Assembly: GCA_044432925.1 (NCBI GenBank)
Contig: JAWXUE010000013.1
Span: 1 to 37,406 of the forward strand
Length of the DNA: 37,406 nt
Origin: JAWXUE01 sp044432925
Lineage (GTDB): Bacteria; Bacillota_I; Bacilli_A; Acholeplasmatales; Anaeroplasmataceae
Direction of reading: 5' to 3'
Under the pieces are notes generated by a model that made no database searches, had not been told where the DNA came from, and saw only the letters and a program-made list of their open reading frames with translations. Made by a program: the position numbers and the translations under genes. Numbering within the stretch: position 1 is the first letter of the stretch; every line of letters starts with the position of its first letter. Positions 6,793 through 14,138 of this stretch are shown piece by piece.

Positions 6793-8345
6793 GAGAAATA
6801 AAATCTTCAAAAAAATTAAATGAACAAGAAACTAAAAGTTACATACTTACAAAATACTTTTTAGATAAAGTAGAAGATTTTAAATTAATTAAAAGATCAA
6901 TTGACTCTAGAAATAAACCAAAGATATTTTATATCTACTCAGTAGTATTCAAAGTTGATAAATTAAATAAAGCATTATTAAATGAAAAAAATTTAACACA
7001 ACATTATGAATATACAGATGAATATAAATTACCTTTTGTTAAAAGACCGTCTAAAACAGTAGTTGTTGGATTTGGACCTAGTGGAATGTTTGCTGCATTA
7101 TTATTAGCAAGAAGTGGATTTAAACCTATTATTGTAGAACGTGGTAAAGAAGTAGATGGAAGAACAAAAGACATAGAAGAATTCTTTAAAACAGATAAAT
7201 TAAATACTAACTCTAATGTTGTATTTGGTGAAGGTGGAGCAGGGACATTCTCAGATGGTAAATTAACTACTAATTTAAAAGATTCTAAAATAAGATTTAT
7301 ATTAAAAGAATTTATTGCTCATGGTGCAAAAAGAGATATTTATTATGATGGTAATCCTCATATAGGTACTGATTATTTAGTACATGTTGTAAAAAGAATT
7401 AGAGAAGAAATAATTGAACTAGGTGGTACATTTATGTTTTCTCATACATTAACAAATTTTGATTACAACAAACAATATGATTTAACATTATTAAATACAA
7501 TAAATAATAAAGAAGTAAAATTAACATGTGATAAATTAATATTAGGTGTAGGACACTCATCAAATGAAACTTATGAATTATTATATAAGAAAAATGTATA
7601 TCTAGAACCTAAACCATTTAGTATGGGAGTTAGAATAGAACATCCTCAAAGTTTAATAAATAAAGTTCAATTTGCTAATGAGAAAATAAAAGAAGCAGCT
7701 GTTTATAAATTAAATGTTAAAGCTTGTAATAGAGATATCTATACATTTTGTATGTGCCCTGGGGGAATGGTTGTTTCTTCTAATAATGAAGAAAATACAA
7801 TTGTTACAAATGGTATGAGTTATAATAAACGAGATTTAGAAAATGCTAATTCAGGTTTATTAGTTAATGTTAAAGTTGAAGACTTCTTTGTAAATAGTCC
7901 TCTTGATGGATTAGAATATAGAAGAAAATATGAGAAGTTATGTTATGATTATTCAAATTCATATAAAGCACCTATTAATTTAGTAAAAGAATTTTTAAAT
8001 GATGAAGTAGCAACTAAATTAAGAAGTGTTAAACCTTCTTATCCTAATGGATATGTATTTGCTAATATGAAAGAGTTATTACCTGATTTTGTTTATGAAG
8101 CATTAAAAGAAGGAATCAAATTAATGGATAAAAGATTAAGAGGGTTTAATTTTAATGATGCTGTAATAACTGCAGTTGAAACAAGAAGTAGTAGTGTTAT
8201 AAGAATCAAAAGAGATGAAAATTATCAAGCTAATATCCCTCATTTATATCCAATTGGAGAAGGTGCTGGGTATAGTGGTGGGATAACATCATCTTGCTTG
8301 GATGGTATTAATGTTGCTACGTATATTATTAACGAAGAATTTTAA
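6777..8345 (+). CDS. FAD-dependent dehydrogenase, COG2509 type
   Basis: A 522-residue protein with a small N-terminal alpha/beta domain of about 95 residues, then a Rossmann FAD-binding domain (VVVGFGPSGMFAALLLARSG). GEGGAGTFSDGKLTT is the second nucleotide-contact motif, typical of the uncharacterised COG2509 dehydrogenases. IGEGAGYSGGITSSCLDG near the C-terminus closes the FAD site. Reaction and substrate are unknown. The ATG at 6777 lies within the end of the preceding flavoprotein gene. The final 57 bases are also covered by the minus-strand gene 8289-9125, tail to tail, and this shared stretch codes for the conserved C-terminus of the dehydrogenase. Confidence 0.87.
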   Translation: MQVCIREIKSSKKLNEQETKSYILTKYFLDKVEDFKLIKRSIDSRNKPKIFYIYSVVFKVDKLNKALLNEKNLTQHYEYTDEYKLPFVKRPSKTVVVGFGPSGMFAALLLARSGFKPIIVERGKEVDGRTKDIEEFFKTDKLNTNSNVVFGEGGAGTFSDGKLTTNLKDSKIRFILKEFIAHGAKRDIYYDGNPHIGTDYLVHVVKRIREEIIELGGTFMFSHTLTNFDYNKQYDLTLLNTINNKEVKLTCDKLILGVGHSSNETYELLYKKNVYLEPKPFSMGVRIEHPQSLINKVQFANEKIKEAAVYKLNVKACNRDIYTFCMCPGGMVVSSNNEENTIVTNGMSYNKRDLENANSGLLVNVKVEDFFVNSPLDGLEYRRKYEKLCYDYSNSYKAPINLVKEFLNDEVATKLRSVKPSYPNGYVFANMKELLPDFVYEALKEGIKLMDKRLRGFNFNDAVITAVETRSSSVIRIKRDENYQANIPHLYPIGEGAGYSGGITSSCLDGINVATYIINEEF

Positions 8346-9125
8346 GAGATAACTAAAAGTTGTAATAGGTAGTAGTAATAAAGCTAAATAATTTAATTTA
8401 TTATGTTTATTTAAAAATATAAAATTATCTATTATTGTAATAATATAGAAAAATATTAATAAATTAAAAATATTGTTAGTTACTAAAAAAACAAAAATAA
8501 TAGAAATTAATAAATATAATTTAAAATAAATAAATCCTTTATCTAAAGTGTTTATTGATATTTCATTGTGTTCCTCAAAAGTTTCTATTAAAGGGCTATA
8601 TGTTATTAAATTTGTTTTATGAGATAAAAAGTTTCTTAAATAAGGACTACCTAAATTTATAATATTTTCTTTATATAAATTATGAGAAAAAGAAAAATTA
8701 GAATCAAATATCATATTATTAAAAAACTTATTTAAGTTCCTTTTAGCTAATAAATTATTTATGTTACAAGAGTTACTAATAATAACATCGTATCCTTTTA
8801 AATATTCTTTAACAGTGAAATTTAAATAGTTAATATCTATTGGTTTAGTTACTATACAAACAATATCATAATCACTATTCAATATCTCTTTAGAATTATA
8901 TTTTGATATATTAAAATTATATAAATATTCATTATTACTTTTAATATATACATCAAATAAATGTTTAGGATAATTTTGATAAACTAATAACTCTAAAATA
9001 TCTTGTTCATAATCACTATTTATAAATAAACATATTTTAGGGACAATATCCCTTCTTATTAAATTAACTTTTTTATAGGTAAAAATTTTATAAGTAAAAT
9101 AAAATAAAACAACTAATAGTATCAT
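8289..9125 (-). CDS. degenerate GT2-like membrane protein
   Basis: A 278-residue membrane protein. It has an N-terminal hydrophobic helix (about 1-14), a central soluble part, and three or so hydrophobic helices from about residue 205 (LYLLISIIFVFLV onward). The central layout resembles membrane family-2 glycosyltransferases: LLVYQNYPKHLFDVYIKSN matches the segment LLxQxYPxxxxEIIVxDN, and SDYDIVCIVTKPIDINYL occupies the position of the DxD metal-binding strand. The DxD, the later catalytic Asp and the Q/RxxRW motif are not seen, so it may be a non-catalytic relative. The minus-strand start has a G-rich GGGGGAT site close upstream. Glycosyltransferase ancestry is an inference; the gene could be an unrelated membrane protein. 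Confidence 0.55.
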   Translation of the reverse strand: MILLVVLFYFTYKIFTYKKVNLIRRDIVPKICLFINSDYEQDILELLVYQNYPKHLFDVYIKSNNEYLYNFNISKYNSKEILNSDYDIVCIVTKPIDINYLNFTVKEYLKGYDVIISNSCNINNLLAKRNLNKFFNNMIFDSNFSFSHNLYKENIINLGSPYLRNFLSHKTNLITYSPLIETFEEHNEISINTLDKGFIYFKLYLLISIIFVFLVTNNIFNLLIFFYIITIIDNFIFLNKHNKLNYLALLLLPITTFSYLLKFFVNNIRSNINTIQAR

Positions 9126-9187
9126 ACAAATCCCCCTTTTTTACTATTATTAACAAATTAATAAATATTTATACCGAGGTATGTTAT

Positions 9188-9823
9188 ATGAAATTAGATT
9201 ATAAAAAATTAGAAAAAGAATATTATAATTCTAAAAAACCAACTATTATAAATGTAAAGAAAATGAATTTCATTACTTTTGATGGTAGAGGTAATCCTGG
9301 AAGTGAAAATTCAGACTTTACTAGAGGTATTGGATTATTATATTCAACAGCTTATACATTAAGTATGAGTTATAAATCAGATTATAAAATAAAAGACTTC
9401 GAACAATTTGTTGTTGCGCCATTAGAAGGTTATTGGTATCAAGAAGGAATCGAAGGTTATGATCCAACAAGAAAAGATTTATTTGTATTTAAATTAATGA
9501 TAAGAATGCCTGAGTTTATAACAAAAGAAGATTTTATTTGGGCAATAGATAAAATATCAAAAAAGAAAAATTTAGATTATAGTGAAATAAAGTATGATAT
9601 AATAGAAGAAGGGTTATGCGTACAAGCTCTACATATCGGTAGTTATGATAGTGGGTTTGAAACAACAAAGTTAATGCATGATTTTATAGAAGATAATGGA
9701 TATCAATTAGATTTTAGTAATTTAAGACATCATCATGAAATTTATATTAGTGATAATAGAAAAACTCATGTAGATAAATTAAAAACTATTCTAAGACATC
9801 CGATAAAGAAAAAGGAGAGATAA
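9188..9823 (+). CDS. GyrI-like small-molecule-binding protein
   Basis: A 211-residue protein of the COG4832 type, with a GyrI-like (SOUL/BacR-related) fold. Signature stretches are MNFITFDGRGNPGS near residue 26, FKLMIRMPEFI, and CVQALHIGSYDSGFETTKLMHDFI, the last being the conserved strand-loop-helix of the ligand pocket. Some members of this fold (for example Listeria lin2189) have been reported to hydrolyse cyclopropane-containing cytotoxins; the activity here is unknown. GAGG at 9175-9178 precedes the ATG. It is divergent from the membrane protein gene, with 62 bp between, and is 3 bp before the PhnA-like gene. Confidence 0.82.
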   Translation: MKLDYKKLEKEYYNSKKPTIINVKKMNFITFDGRGNPGSENSDFTRGIGLLYSTAYTLSMSYKSDYKIKDFEQFVVAPLEGYWYQEGIEGYDPTRKDLFVFKLMIRMPEFITKEDFIWAIDKISKKKNLDYSEIKYDIIEEGLCVQALHIGSYDSGFETTKLMHDFIEDNGYQLDFSNLRHHHEIYISDNRKTHVDKLKTILRHPIKKKER

Positions 9824-9826
9824 ATT

Positions 9827-10159
9827 ATGAACTTACCAAATTGTCCTAAATGTGATAGTGAATTCACATATCAAGAAAACGAATTATTTATTTGCCCAAT
9901 GTGTGCTCATGAATGGAGTGAAGAAACTTCTGTTGAGGCTGTAATAAAAGATGCTAATGGAAATGTATTACAAGATGGTGATGCAGTTACTGTAGTAAAA
10001 GATTTAAAAGTTAAAGGTGCATCTGGTTCTATTAAAGTTGGAACAAAAGTTAAAAATATTAGATTAGTACCTGATGCTAAAGATGGTCATAACATTGACT
10101 GTAGAATCGATGGTTTTGGTGCTATGAAATTAAAATCTGAAGTAGTAAAGAAGGCTTAG
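9827..10159 (+). CDS. yjdM: PhnA/YjdM zinc-ribbon protein
   Basis: A 110-residue protein with an N-terminal zinc ribbon, CPKC...CPMC (residues 6-9 and 24-27), followed by the PhnA domain with DANGNVLQDGDAVTVVKDLKVKG. The name alkylphosphonate-utilisation protein is historical, and no phosphonate genes lie nearby; the real role is not known. Length is normal for the family. GGAGAG precedes the ATG. It is tightly linked with the GyrI-like gene before it and the PHP gene after it (3-bp gaps), indicating one transcript. Confidence 0.88.
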   Translation: MNLPNCPKCDSEFTYQENELFICPMCAHEWSEETSVEAVIKDANGNVLQDGDAVTVVKDLKVKGASGSIKVGTKVKNIRLVPDAKDGHNIDCRIDGFGAMKLKSEVVKKA

Positions 10160-10162
10160 TAT

Positions 10163-10951
10163 ATGAAAGCTGATTTACATATGCATTCAGTTTATTCTGA
10201 TGGTACAAAAACTGTAGAAGAATTAGTATTAAGAGCTAAAGAAAAAGGATTGACTCATATTGCTTTAACTGATCATGATTCAGTTAATGGAGTAGAAGAG
10301 TTTATTGAACATTGTAATAAACATAATATAGTTGGTATTAAAGCCCTAGAGCTATCAACTTATTATAATAATGAGTCAGTACATATATTAGGTTATTTCT
10401 TAGATGAAATACCTAAGAGTATTATAGAGTATTCTAAAGAGCAATTTGTTGCTAGGCACACAAGAGCTAAACAATATTGTGAAAATTTAGAAAAGTTTTA
10501 TGGATTAAAAATGGATTATAATAAAATAAAAGATACAAAAGGTATGATTACAAGAGGAAGTCTTGCTTATTTATTAACGCAAGATAATGATGTTACAGAA
10601 GATGAGTGTAGAAAATATTTAGATAAAGATTCAAAAGCATATATTGAAGCTGCTAAATTAACTACAGAAGATGGAATAAAATTAATTAAAGAAGCTAATG
10701 GTATTGCTGTTATTGCACACCCTACTTTATTAAAAAGAACTAATGTAGAAGACCTTATTAAATTAGGTTTAGATGGAATCGAAGGGTATTATCCTTTGAA
10801 TAAAGAAAATCAACATTTAGAATATATTGAATTAGCAAAAAAACATAATCTTATGATAACTGCAGGAAGTGACTATCACGGAAAAATTGATAAGTCACAT
10901 ATGGATATGGCAACTGTTTATCTAGAAGATAATTTATTTAAGAGGTATTAA
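10163..10951 (+). CDS. PHP-domain phosphoesterase
   Basis: A 262-residue polymerase-and-histidinol-phosphatase (PHP) domain protein. The metal-binding motifs are visible: DLHMHSVYSDG (residues 4-14), LTDHDSV (about 36-42), AHP around residue 183 and GSDYHG near 238-243. Closest in layout to YciV/TrpH, which act as 3',5'-nucleoside bisphosphate phosphatase or 5'-3' exoribonuclease on short RNA; which activity applies here cannot be told. Length is close to the usual 270-290 residues. It lies 2 bp before engB. Confidence 0.85.
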   Translation: MKADLHMHSVYSDGTKTVEELVLRAKEKGLTHIALTDHDSVNGVEEFIEHCNKHNIVGIKALELSTYYNNESVHILGYFLDEIPKSIIEYSKEQFVARHTRAKQYCENLEKFYGLKMDYNKIKDTKGMITRGSLAYLLTQDNDVTEDECRKYLDKDSKAYIEAAKLTTEDGIKLIKEANGIAVIAHPTLLKRTNVEDLIKLGLDGIEGYYPLNKENQHLEYIELAKKHNLMITAGSDYHGKIDKSHMDMATVYLEDNLFKRY

Positions 10952-10953
10952 TT

Positions 10954-11544
10954 ATGATAATAAAAACTGCAGACTACATAACAAGTGGTACTAAAATCGA
11001 ACATTTACCAGAAGATACTTTACCAGAGTTTTTATTTTGTGGAAGAAGTAACGTTGGTAAAAGTTCATTTATAAATGGATTAACAAATAGAAAAGCCCTA
11101 GCAAGAACTTCTTCAAACCCAGGGAAAACTCAAACATTAAATTTCTTTTTTATTAACAAAGAATTTTACTTAGTAGATGTACCTGGTTATGGTTATGCTA
11201 AGGTAAGTAAATCTTTAAGAGAAGAGTTTGGTGCTATGATTGAGGAATATTTAACTAAAAGAGTAAATCTTAAAGTTGCATTCTTATTAATCGATTATAG
11301 ACATCCACCTACAAAATTAGATATTACTATGTATGAATATTTAAAATATTGTGGTATTAAAACTGCTATTATTTTAACTAAAAGAGATAAATTAAACCAA
11401 AGTGAAAGAGCTAAGAATAAAAATATGATTATTAAAGATTTAAACTTAGTTAAAGGAGATACTATTATTGAAACTTCAGCAGAAGAGAAATTTGGTATTG
11501 AAAAAACTTGGACATTTATAGAAGAACATTTAAAGGAAGATTAA
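10954..11544 (+). CDS. engB: ribosome biogenesis GTPase EngB (YsxC)
   Basis: EngB/YsxC is an essential TRAFAC-class GTPase needed for late 50S subunit assembly. The 196-residue protein has G1 GRSNVGKSS (residues 30-38), G2 with SSNPGKTQTLNFF, G3 DVPGYG, G4 TKRDK and a G5-like ETSAEE. Length and N-terminus (KTADYITSG) fit the family. It is the last gene of the GyrI-PhnA-PHP-engB run; its stop codon lies within a terminator stem. In Bacillus subtilis ysxC is followed by haem genes and then spoVID-ysxE; here the spoVID-like gene follows directly. Confidence 0.96.
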   Translation: MIIKTADYITSGTKIEHLPEDTLPEFLFCGRSNVGKSSFINGLTNRKALARTSSNPGKTQTLNFFFINKEFYLVDVPGYGYAKVSKSLREEFGAMIEEYLTKRVNLKVAFLLIDYRHPPTKLDITMYEYLKYCGIKTAIILTKRDKLNQSERAKNKNMIIKDLNLVKGDTIIETSAEEKFGIEKTWTFIEEHLKED

Positions 11545-11559
11545 TTTCTTTCTTTTTTT
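11532..11559 (+). terminator. engB terminator
   Basis: A 9-bp stem (11532-11540 with 11547-11555, one G-U pair) with loop TTAATT spans the engB stop codon and runs into seven Ts (11553-11559). Confidence 0.65.
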
Positions 11560-11593
11560 GTATATAAAATACTTCTTAAGCATATAAAGTATT
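11560..11593 (+). promoter_or_regulatory. upstream region of spoVID-like gene
   Basis: The 48 bp between the engB terminator and the TTG start contain an inverted repeat AATACTT (11568-11574) / AAGTATT (11587-11593) and no vegetative promoter with good spacing. GTATATA (11560-11566), 14 bp, CATATAAA (11581-11588) loosely resembles a sigma-E promoter (-10 CATACAnT), with two mismatches in the -10. AAGGAG at 11594-11599 is the ribosome-binding site. The sigma-E reading is speculative. Confidence 0.35.
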
Positions 11594-11607
11594 AAGGAGA
11601 TGATAGT

Positions 11608-12234
11608 TTGAATTTTGAAATAAATGAAATGGAATTTTACCCTGTACCAAAAATTTCTCAATTAAGTTCTTATGATACTAGTATTATTGAAGGTGAAAAA
11701 ATAAATGAAATTTATAAAACTAGTATTTGTATTAAATTAGAATATATTAACAATGAATTACAAACAGAATATAAAGATATAATATTACCTTTCGAATTAA
11801 ACTTAGGTGATAAAGAATTAACAAAATTAGATATTATCAATGTTGATATTCAAGTTATTGATAACCAAGGGTTAAATATAGAATATAATTTAAATGTAGA
11901 AATTAGTGAAGTAGTTTTAGCAGAAAATATCTTATTAGAAGAAGCTCAAGTAATTGATATTTCTAATATAACTAACATTGAAGAAGTGAAAGAAGAAATT
12001 TCATCATCTTATGAAACAATAGTAGAATCTACTGGTATAAGAGAAGAGTTACCTGTAAGTTATGTTGAAAAAGAAGACTTAGGTTTAAGTAATTTAACTG
12101 ATGATTTTATGGAAGTTAAAGTTTTATTTAATATAAATGTTGATGAGGTAGATAAACTTGCATTTAAACATAATTTATCAATTGATAGTTGTTATAAAAA
12201 AATGTCAATTGATAAAACAAGGTTAATTATTTGA
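11608..12234 (+). CDS. SpoVID-like spore coat assembly protein, short form
   Basis: A 208-residue protein with a beta-rich N-terminal domain (about 1-105), an acidic linker (about 107-165) and a C-terminal LysM-like segment (VDKLAFKHNLSIDSCYKKM). This order matches SpoVID, which docks the spore coat on the SpoIVA base layer. The N-terminal stretch ILPFELNLGDKEL...LDIINVDIQVID aligns by eye with the SpoVID N-terminal domain. Bacillus SpoVID is much longer because its acidic linker is greatly expanded. The start is TTG at 11608, with AAGGAG 8 bp upstream. It sits after engB and overlaps a ysxE-like gene by 4 bp, the same neighbours as in Bacillus without the haem genes. Position is the strongest support; sequence similarity is weak. 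Confidence 0.55.
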   Translation: MNFEINEMEFYPVPKISQLSSYDTSIIEGEKINEIYKTSICIKLEYINNELQTEYKDIILPFELNLGDKELTKLDIINVDIQVIDNQGLNIEYNLNVEISEVVLAENILLEEAQVIDISNITNIEEVKEEISSSYETIVESTGIREELPVSYVEKEDLGLSNLTDDFMEVKVLFNINVDEVDKLAFKHNLSIDSCYKKMSIDKTRLII

Positions 12235-13124
12235 CGAGTAATTTAAATAATTTACTAAGTAAATATTTTGAACAACAATTAATTGATATAAATAGTGTGA
12301 CATCTAATGTTACACTATTTAGTGTAAATTCTAATAAATACATCGTTAAATTAGTTACTCCTAAATGTAATGAAGTATATAATTTTATAGCAACAGAACA
12401 AGTGAATTGTATAAGTTATCCTTTAAAAAAATTCCAAACAAAAGAAGGACTTTATTTTTTATATAAGTATGAAAAAGAATTAGAATTCCCTGTATCTAAA
12501 AAAGCACAACAATTATTAGATGCACTTAATGATTTACATAAGTCTACTAGTTATGAAAAAAAATTAAATAAAAAGAATTTTAAATATTTATATAGAACTT
12601 ATAAAAAGATAGATTATAAATTTCAAATGTTAGAAATGTATATAAGAGAAGCAGAGGTTAAACAAAATAAGACTGATTTTGAATGGATTATGCTTAGTAA
12701 ATATAATGTTTTTTTAGATACTAAAATAATCATGTACAATCTACAAAAGAAGATTCATAATTATATTGATGATAAAATAAGTGTTACATATTCTCTAAAC
12801 CATGGTAATCCTAATCTAACTCATTTATATAACAAAAAATTAATTAGTTTTGATAATTCTTATTTAGGGTTATGTGTTTCAGACCTAGCTAAATTATATG
12901 TTAATTGTGATCATATAAACGTAGGGTGGTATAGTTTAATAGATCAAACATTAGAACAATATAACAACAACTTTTATAAAATATATTTTAAATTCTTAGT
13001 ATTATATATTTATGTAATAAATATAGATTTTGATTTAATAGACTTAAATAACACTTGTAATAAATATATTCAATTAAGTAGAAAAATTTCTATTTTCTTA
13101 GAAAACTTCAAAGACTATAAATAA
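12231..13124 (+). CDS. YsxE/CotS-family spore coat kinase-like protein
   Basis: A 297-residue protein with an aminoglycoside-phosphotransferase/CotS-like fold. The Brenner-type motif is seen as LNHGNPNLTHL (H191-G192-N193), with Asn where active kinases have the catalytic Asp. ISFDNSYLG with D208 corresponds to the metal-binding DFG-like site, and SDLAKLY follows as in this superfamily. LDALNDLHKST and the FEW...LSKYNVFLD helices also fit YsxE. The missing catalytic Asp suggests a pseudokinase, as I recall for YsxE itself. The start is TTG at 12231, overlapping the previous stop (TTGA), so the two are translationally coupled. YsxE is a coat-associated protein in Bacillus; whether this organism makes spores is not shown by the window. 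Confidence 0.6.
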   Translation: MTSNLNNLLSKYFEQQLIDINSVTSNVTLFSVNSNKYIVKLVTPKCNEVYNFIATEQVNCISYPLKKFQTKEGLYFLYKYEKELEFPVSKKAQQLLDALNDLHKSTSYEKKLNKKNFKYLYRTYKKIDYKFQMLEMYIREAEVKQNKTDFEWIMLSKYNVFLDTKIIMYNLQKKIHNYIDDKISVTYSLNHGNPNLTHLYNKKLISFDNSYLGLCVSDLAKLYVNCDHINVGWYSLIDQTLEQYNNNFYKIYFKFLVLYIYVINIDFDLIDLNNTCNKYIQLSRKISIFLENFKDYK

Positions 13125-13150
13125 AAGAGAGTTTACAAAAAACTCTCTTT
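13124..13150. terminator. bidirectional terminator
   Basis: Perfect 11-bp stem AAAGAGAGTTT (13124-13134) / AAACTCTCTTT (13140-13150), loop ACAAA, starting at the ysxE-like stop codon. On the minus strand the stem is followed by TTTTATTTAT, so it can also end transcription of the small antisense ORF at 13169-13348. Confidence 0.75.
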
Positions 13151-13168
13151 AATCTTTTAAGTAAGCCG

Positions 13169-13348
13169 TTATTTGTTTTTGAGATTATCATATACAATCA
13201 TAACTCCAAATACAATTATCTCAATTAGTAATACTTGAAAATTTTTAACTGAGAATGTTAAAACACATAATATTAATTGATAGATAATTAAAATAATAAA
13301 TAAGTTTAAAAAGTTATTTCTAATAAAATTCAATATTTCTTTAATCAA
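13169..13348 (-). CDS. small two-helix membrane protein (59 aa)
   Basis: A 59-codon ORF on the minus strand fills the otherwise empty stretch between the ysxE-like gene and the lipoprotein gene. It starts with TTG (complement of 13346-13348), preceded by AGGTG with 8-nt spacing, and ends TAA at 13169. The product is strongly hydrophobic: MIKEILNFIRNN, then LFIILIIYQLILCVL (helix 1, about 16-31) and VLLIEIIVFGVMIVY (helix 2, about 39-53), ending in charged DNLKNK. The bidirectional terminator at 13124-13150 lies just past its stop. No homologue is recognised. A possible promoter lies in the AT-rich stretch at 13365-13395. Real but unknown is the most likely reading. Confidence 0.5.
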   Translation of the reverse strand: MIKEILNFIRNNFLNLFIILIIYQLILCVLTFSVKNFQVLLIEIIVFGVMIVYDNLKNK

Positions 13349-13413
13349 TTCATAATCACCTAATATAGTATATTAATATATATAGAAATCAAGAACAAAA
13401 TATTAAAAATATA

Positions 13414-13422
13414 TGTTATAAT
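13414..13422 (+). promoter_or_regulatory. extended -10 promoter of lipoprotein gene
   Basis: TG (13414-13415), one base, TATAAT (13417-13422), 24 bp before the ATG at 13446. The -35 region is weak. AAAGGAGG follows at 13432-13439. Confidence 0.6.
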
Positions 13423-13445
13423 AATATTACAAAAGGAGGTTTATT

Positions 13446-14009
13446 ATGAAAAAAATTAGTTGTTTATTTTTAATGTTATTAAGTTTTACATTGTTTGGAT
13501 GTAGTGATATAAAAAATGATAATGAAAATAGTAGTAATGAAGAAGAGGTAAATAAAATTTCACTACAACCTCTTTATCCAGATGATATTACTTCAAGAGA
13601 ATATCGTTGTTTTAAATATAGTAATTTAGGAACAAGCAAGACTTTAGTATTTACTTTGTATACGATTGTTGATGAGAAATGGGTACAGACAATTCTAGTA
13701 GAAGATAGTATGCTAGAAGGTGGATATATTTATTTTTTATATGAATCCCCAGAATTACTATATGGTTATACAGATAGTTATGATGGTGAAACGATTCATT
13801 ATTCAGAAAAAGTGTATGATGAAAATATTGTAGTTACATCAATTGCTACTGAAAATCTAGCTGGAGCTGGTCTTGAAGTAAAACAAGGTGTAGAAACTGG
13901 TTTATTTTTAAATTATACCAACTATACAGAAGGTTTTGGTACTTCTATTGATACAACTAGTCCTGCATTAGCAGAACAAGGTATTTATTTAACAATAACT
14001 TTTAGATAA
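13446..14009 (+). CDS. predicted lipoprotein, unknown function
   Basis: A 187-residue exported protein. The signal peptide MKKISCLFLMLLSFTLFGC ends in a lipobox LFGC with the lipid-bearing Cys at residue 19, followed by an Asn/Ser/Glu-rich spacer (about 20-36). The mature part looks beta-rich with repeated Tyr and Thr and contains no motif I can name. Lipid attachment to the outer face of the membrane is predicted. It forms its own transcription unit between an extended -10 promoter and a GAAA-loop terminator. Strong AAAGGAGG before the ATG. The function cannot be inferred from its neighbours. Confidence 0.8.
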   Translation: MKKISCLFLMLLSFTLFGCSDIKNDNENSSNEEEVNKISLQPLYPDDITSREYRCFKYSNLGTSKTLVFTLYTIVDEKWVQTILVEDSMLEGGYIYFLYESPELLYGYTDSYDGETIHYSEKVYDENIVVTSIATENLAGAGLEVKQGVETGLFLNYTNYTEGFGTSIDTTSPALAEQGIYLTITFR

Positions 14010-14017
14010 GAAGAAGG

Positions 14018-14046
14018 AAGACAATTAGAAATAGTTGTCTTTTTTT
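14018..14046 (+). terminator. lipoprotein gene terminator
   Basis: 10-bp stem AAGACAATTA (14018-14027) / TAGTTGTCTT (14032-14041), with one G-U pair and a GAAA tetraloop, followed by a T-run to 14046. Confidence 0.85.
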
Positions 14047-14071
14047 CATATATTTTTACATCATTTTCTTA

Positions 14072-14100
14072 TAGACAACATGATGTTTTTGTGATATAAT
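14072..14100 (+). promoter_or_regulatory. glyQS-dnaG-rpoD promoter
   Basis: TAGACA (14072-14077), 17 bp, TATAAT (14095-14100) with TG at 14092-14093: the best combined -35/extended -10 promoter in the window. No T-box or other leader is seen in the 39 bp before glyQS. Confidence 0.85.
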
Positions 14101-14138
14101 ACTATGTATTTCTATACATTGAAGATGGAGGGATAGAT

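Noticed and set aside
12231..12236. Mycoplasma-type code with TGA as Trp
   Set aside because: TGA ends ylxQ and the spoVID-like gene exactly where the next gene begins, and Trp is encoded by TGG throughout.
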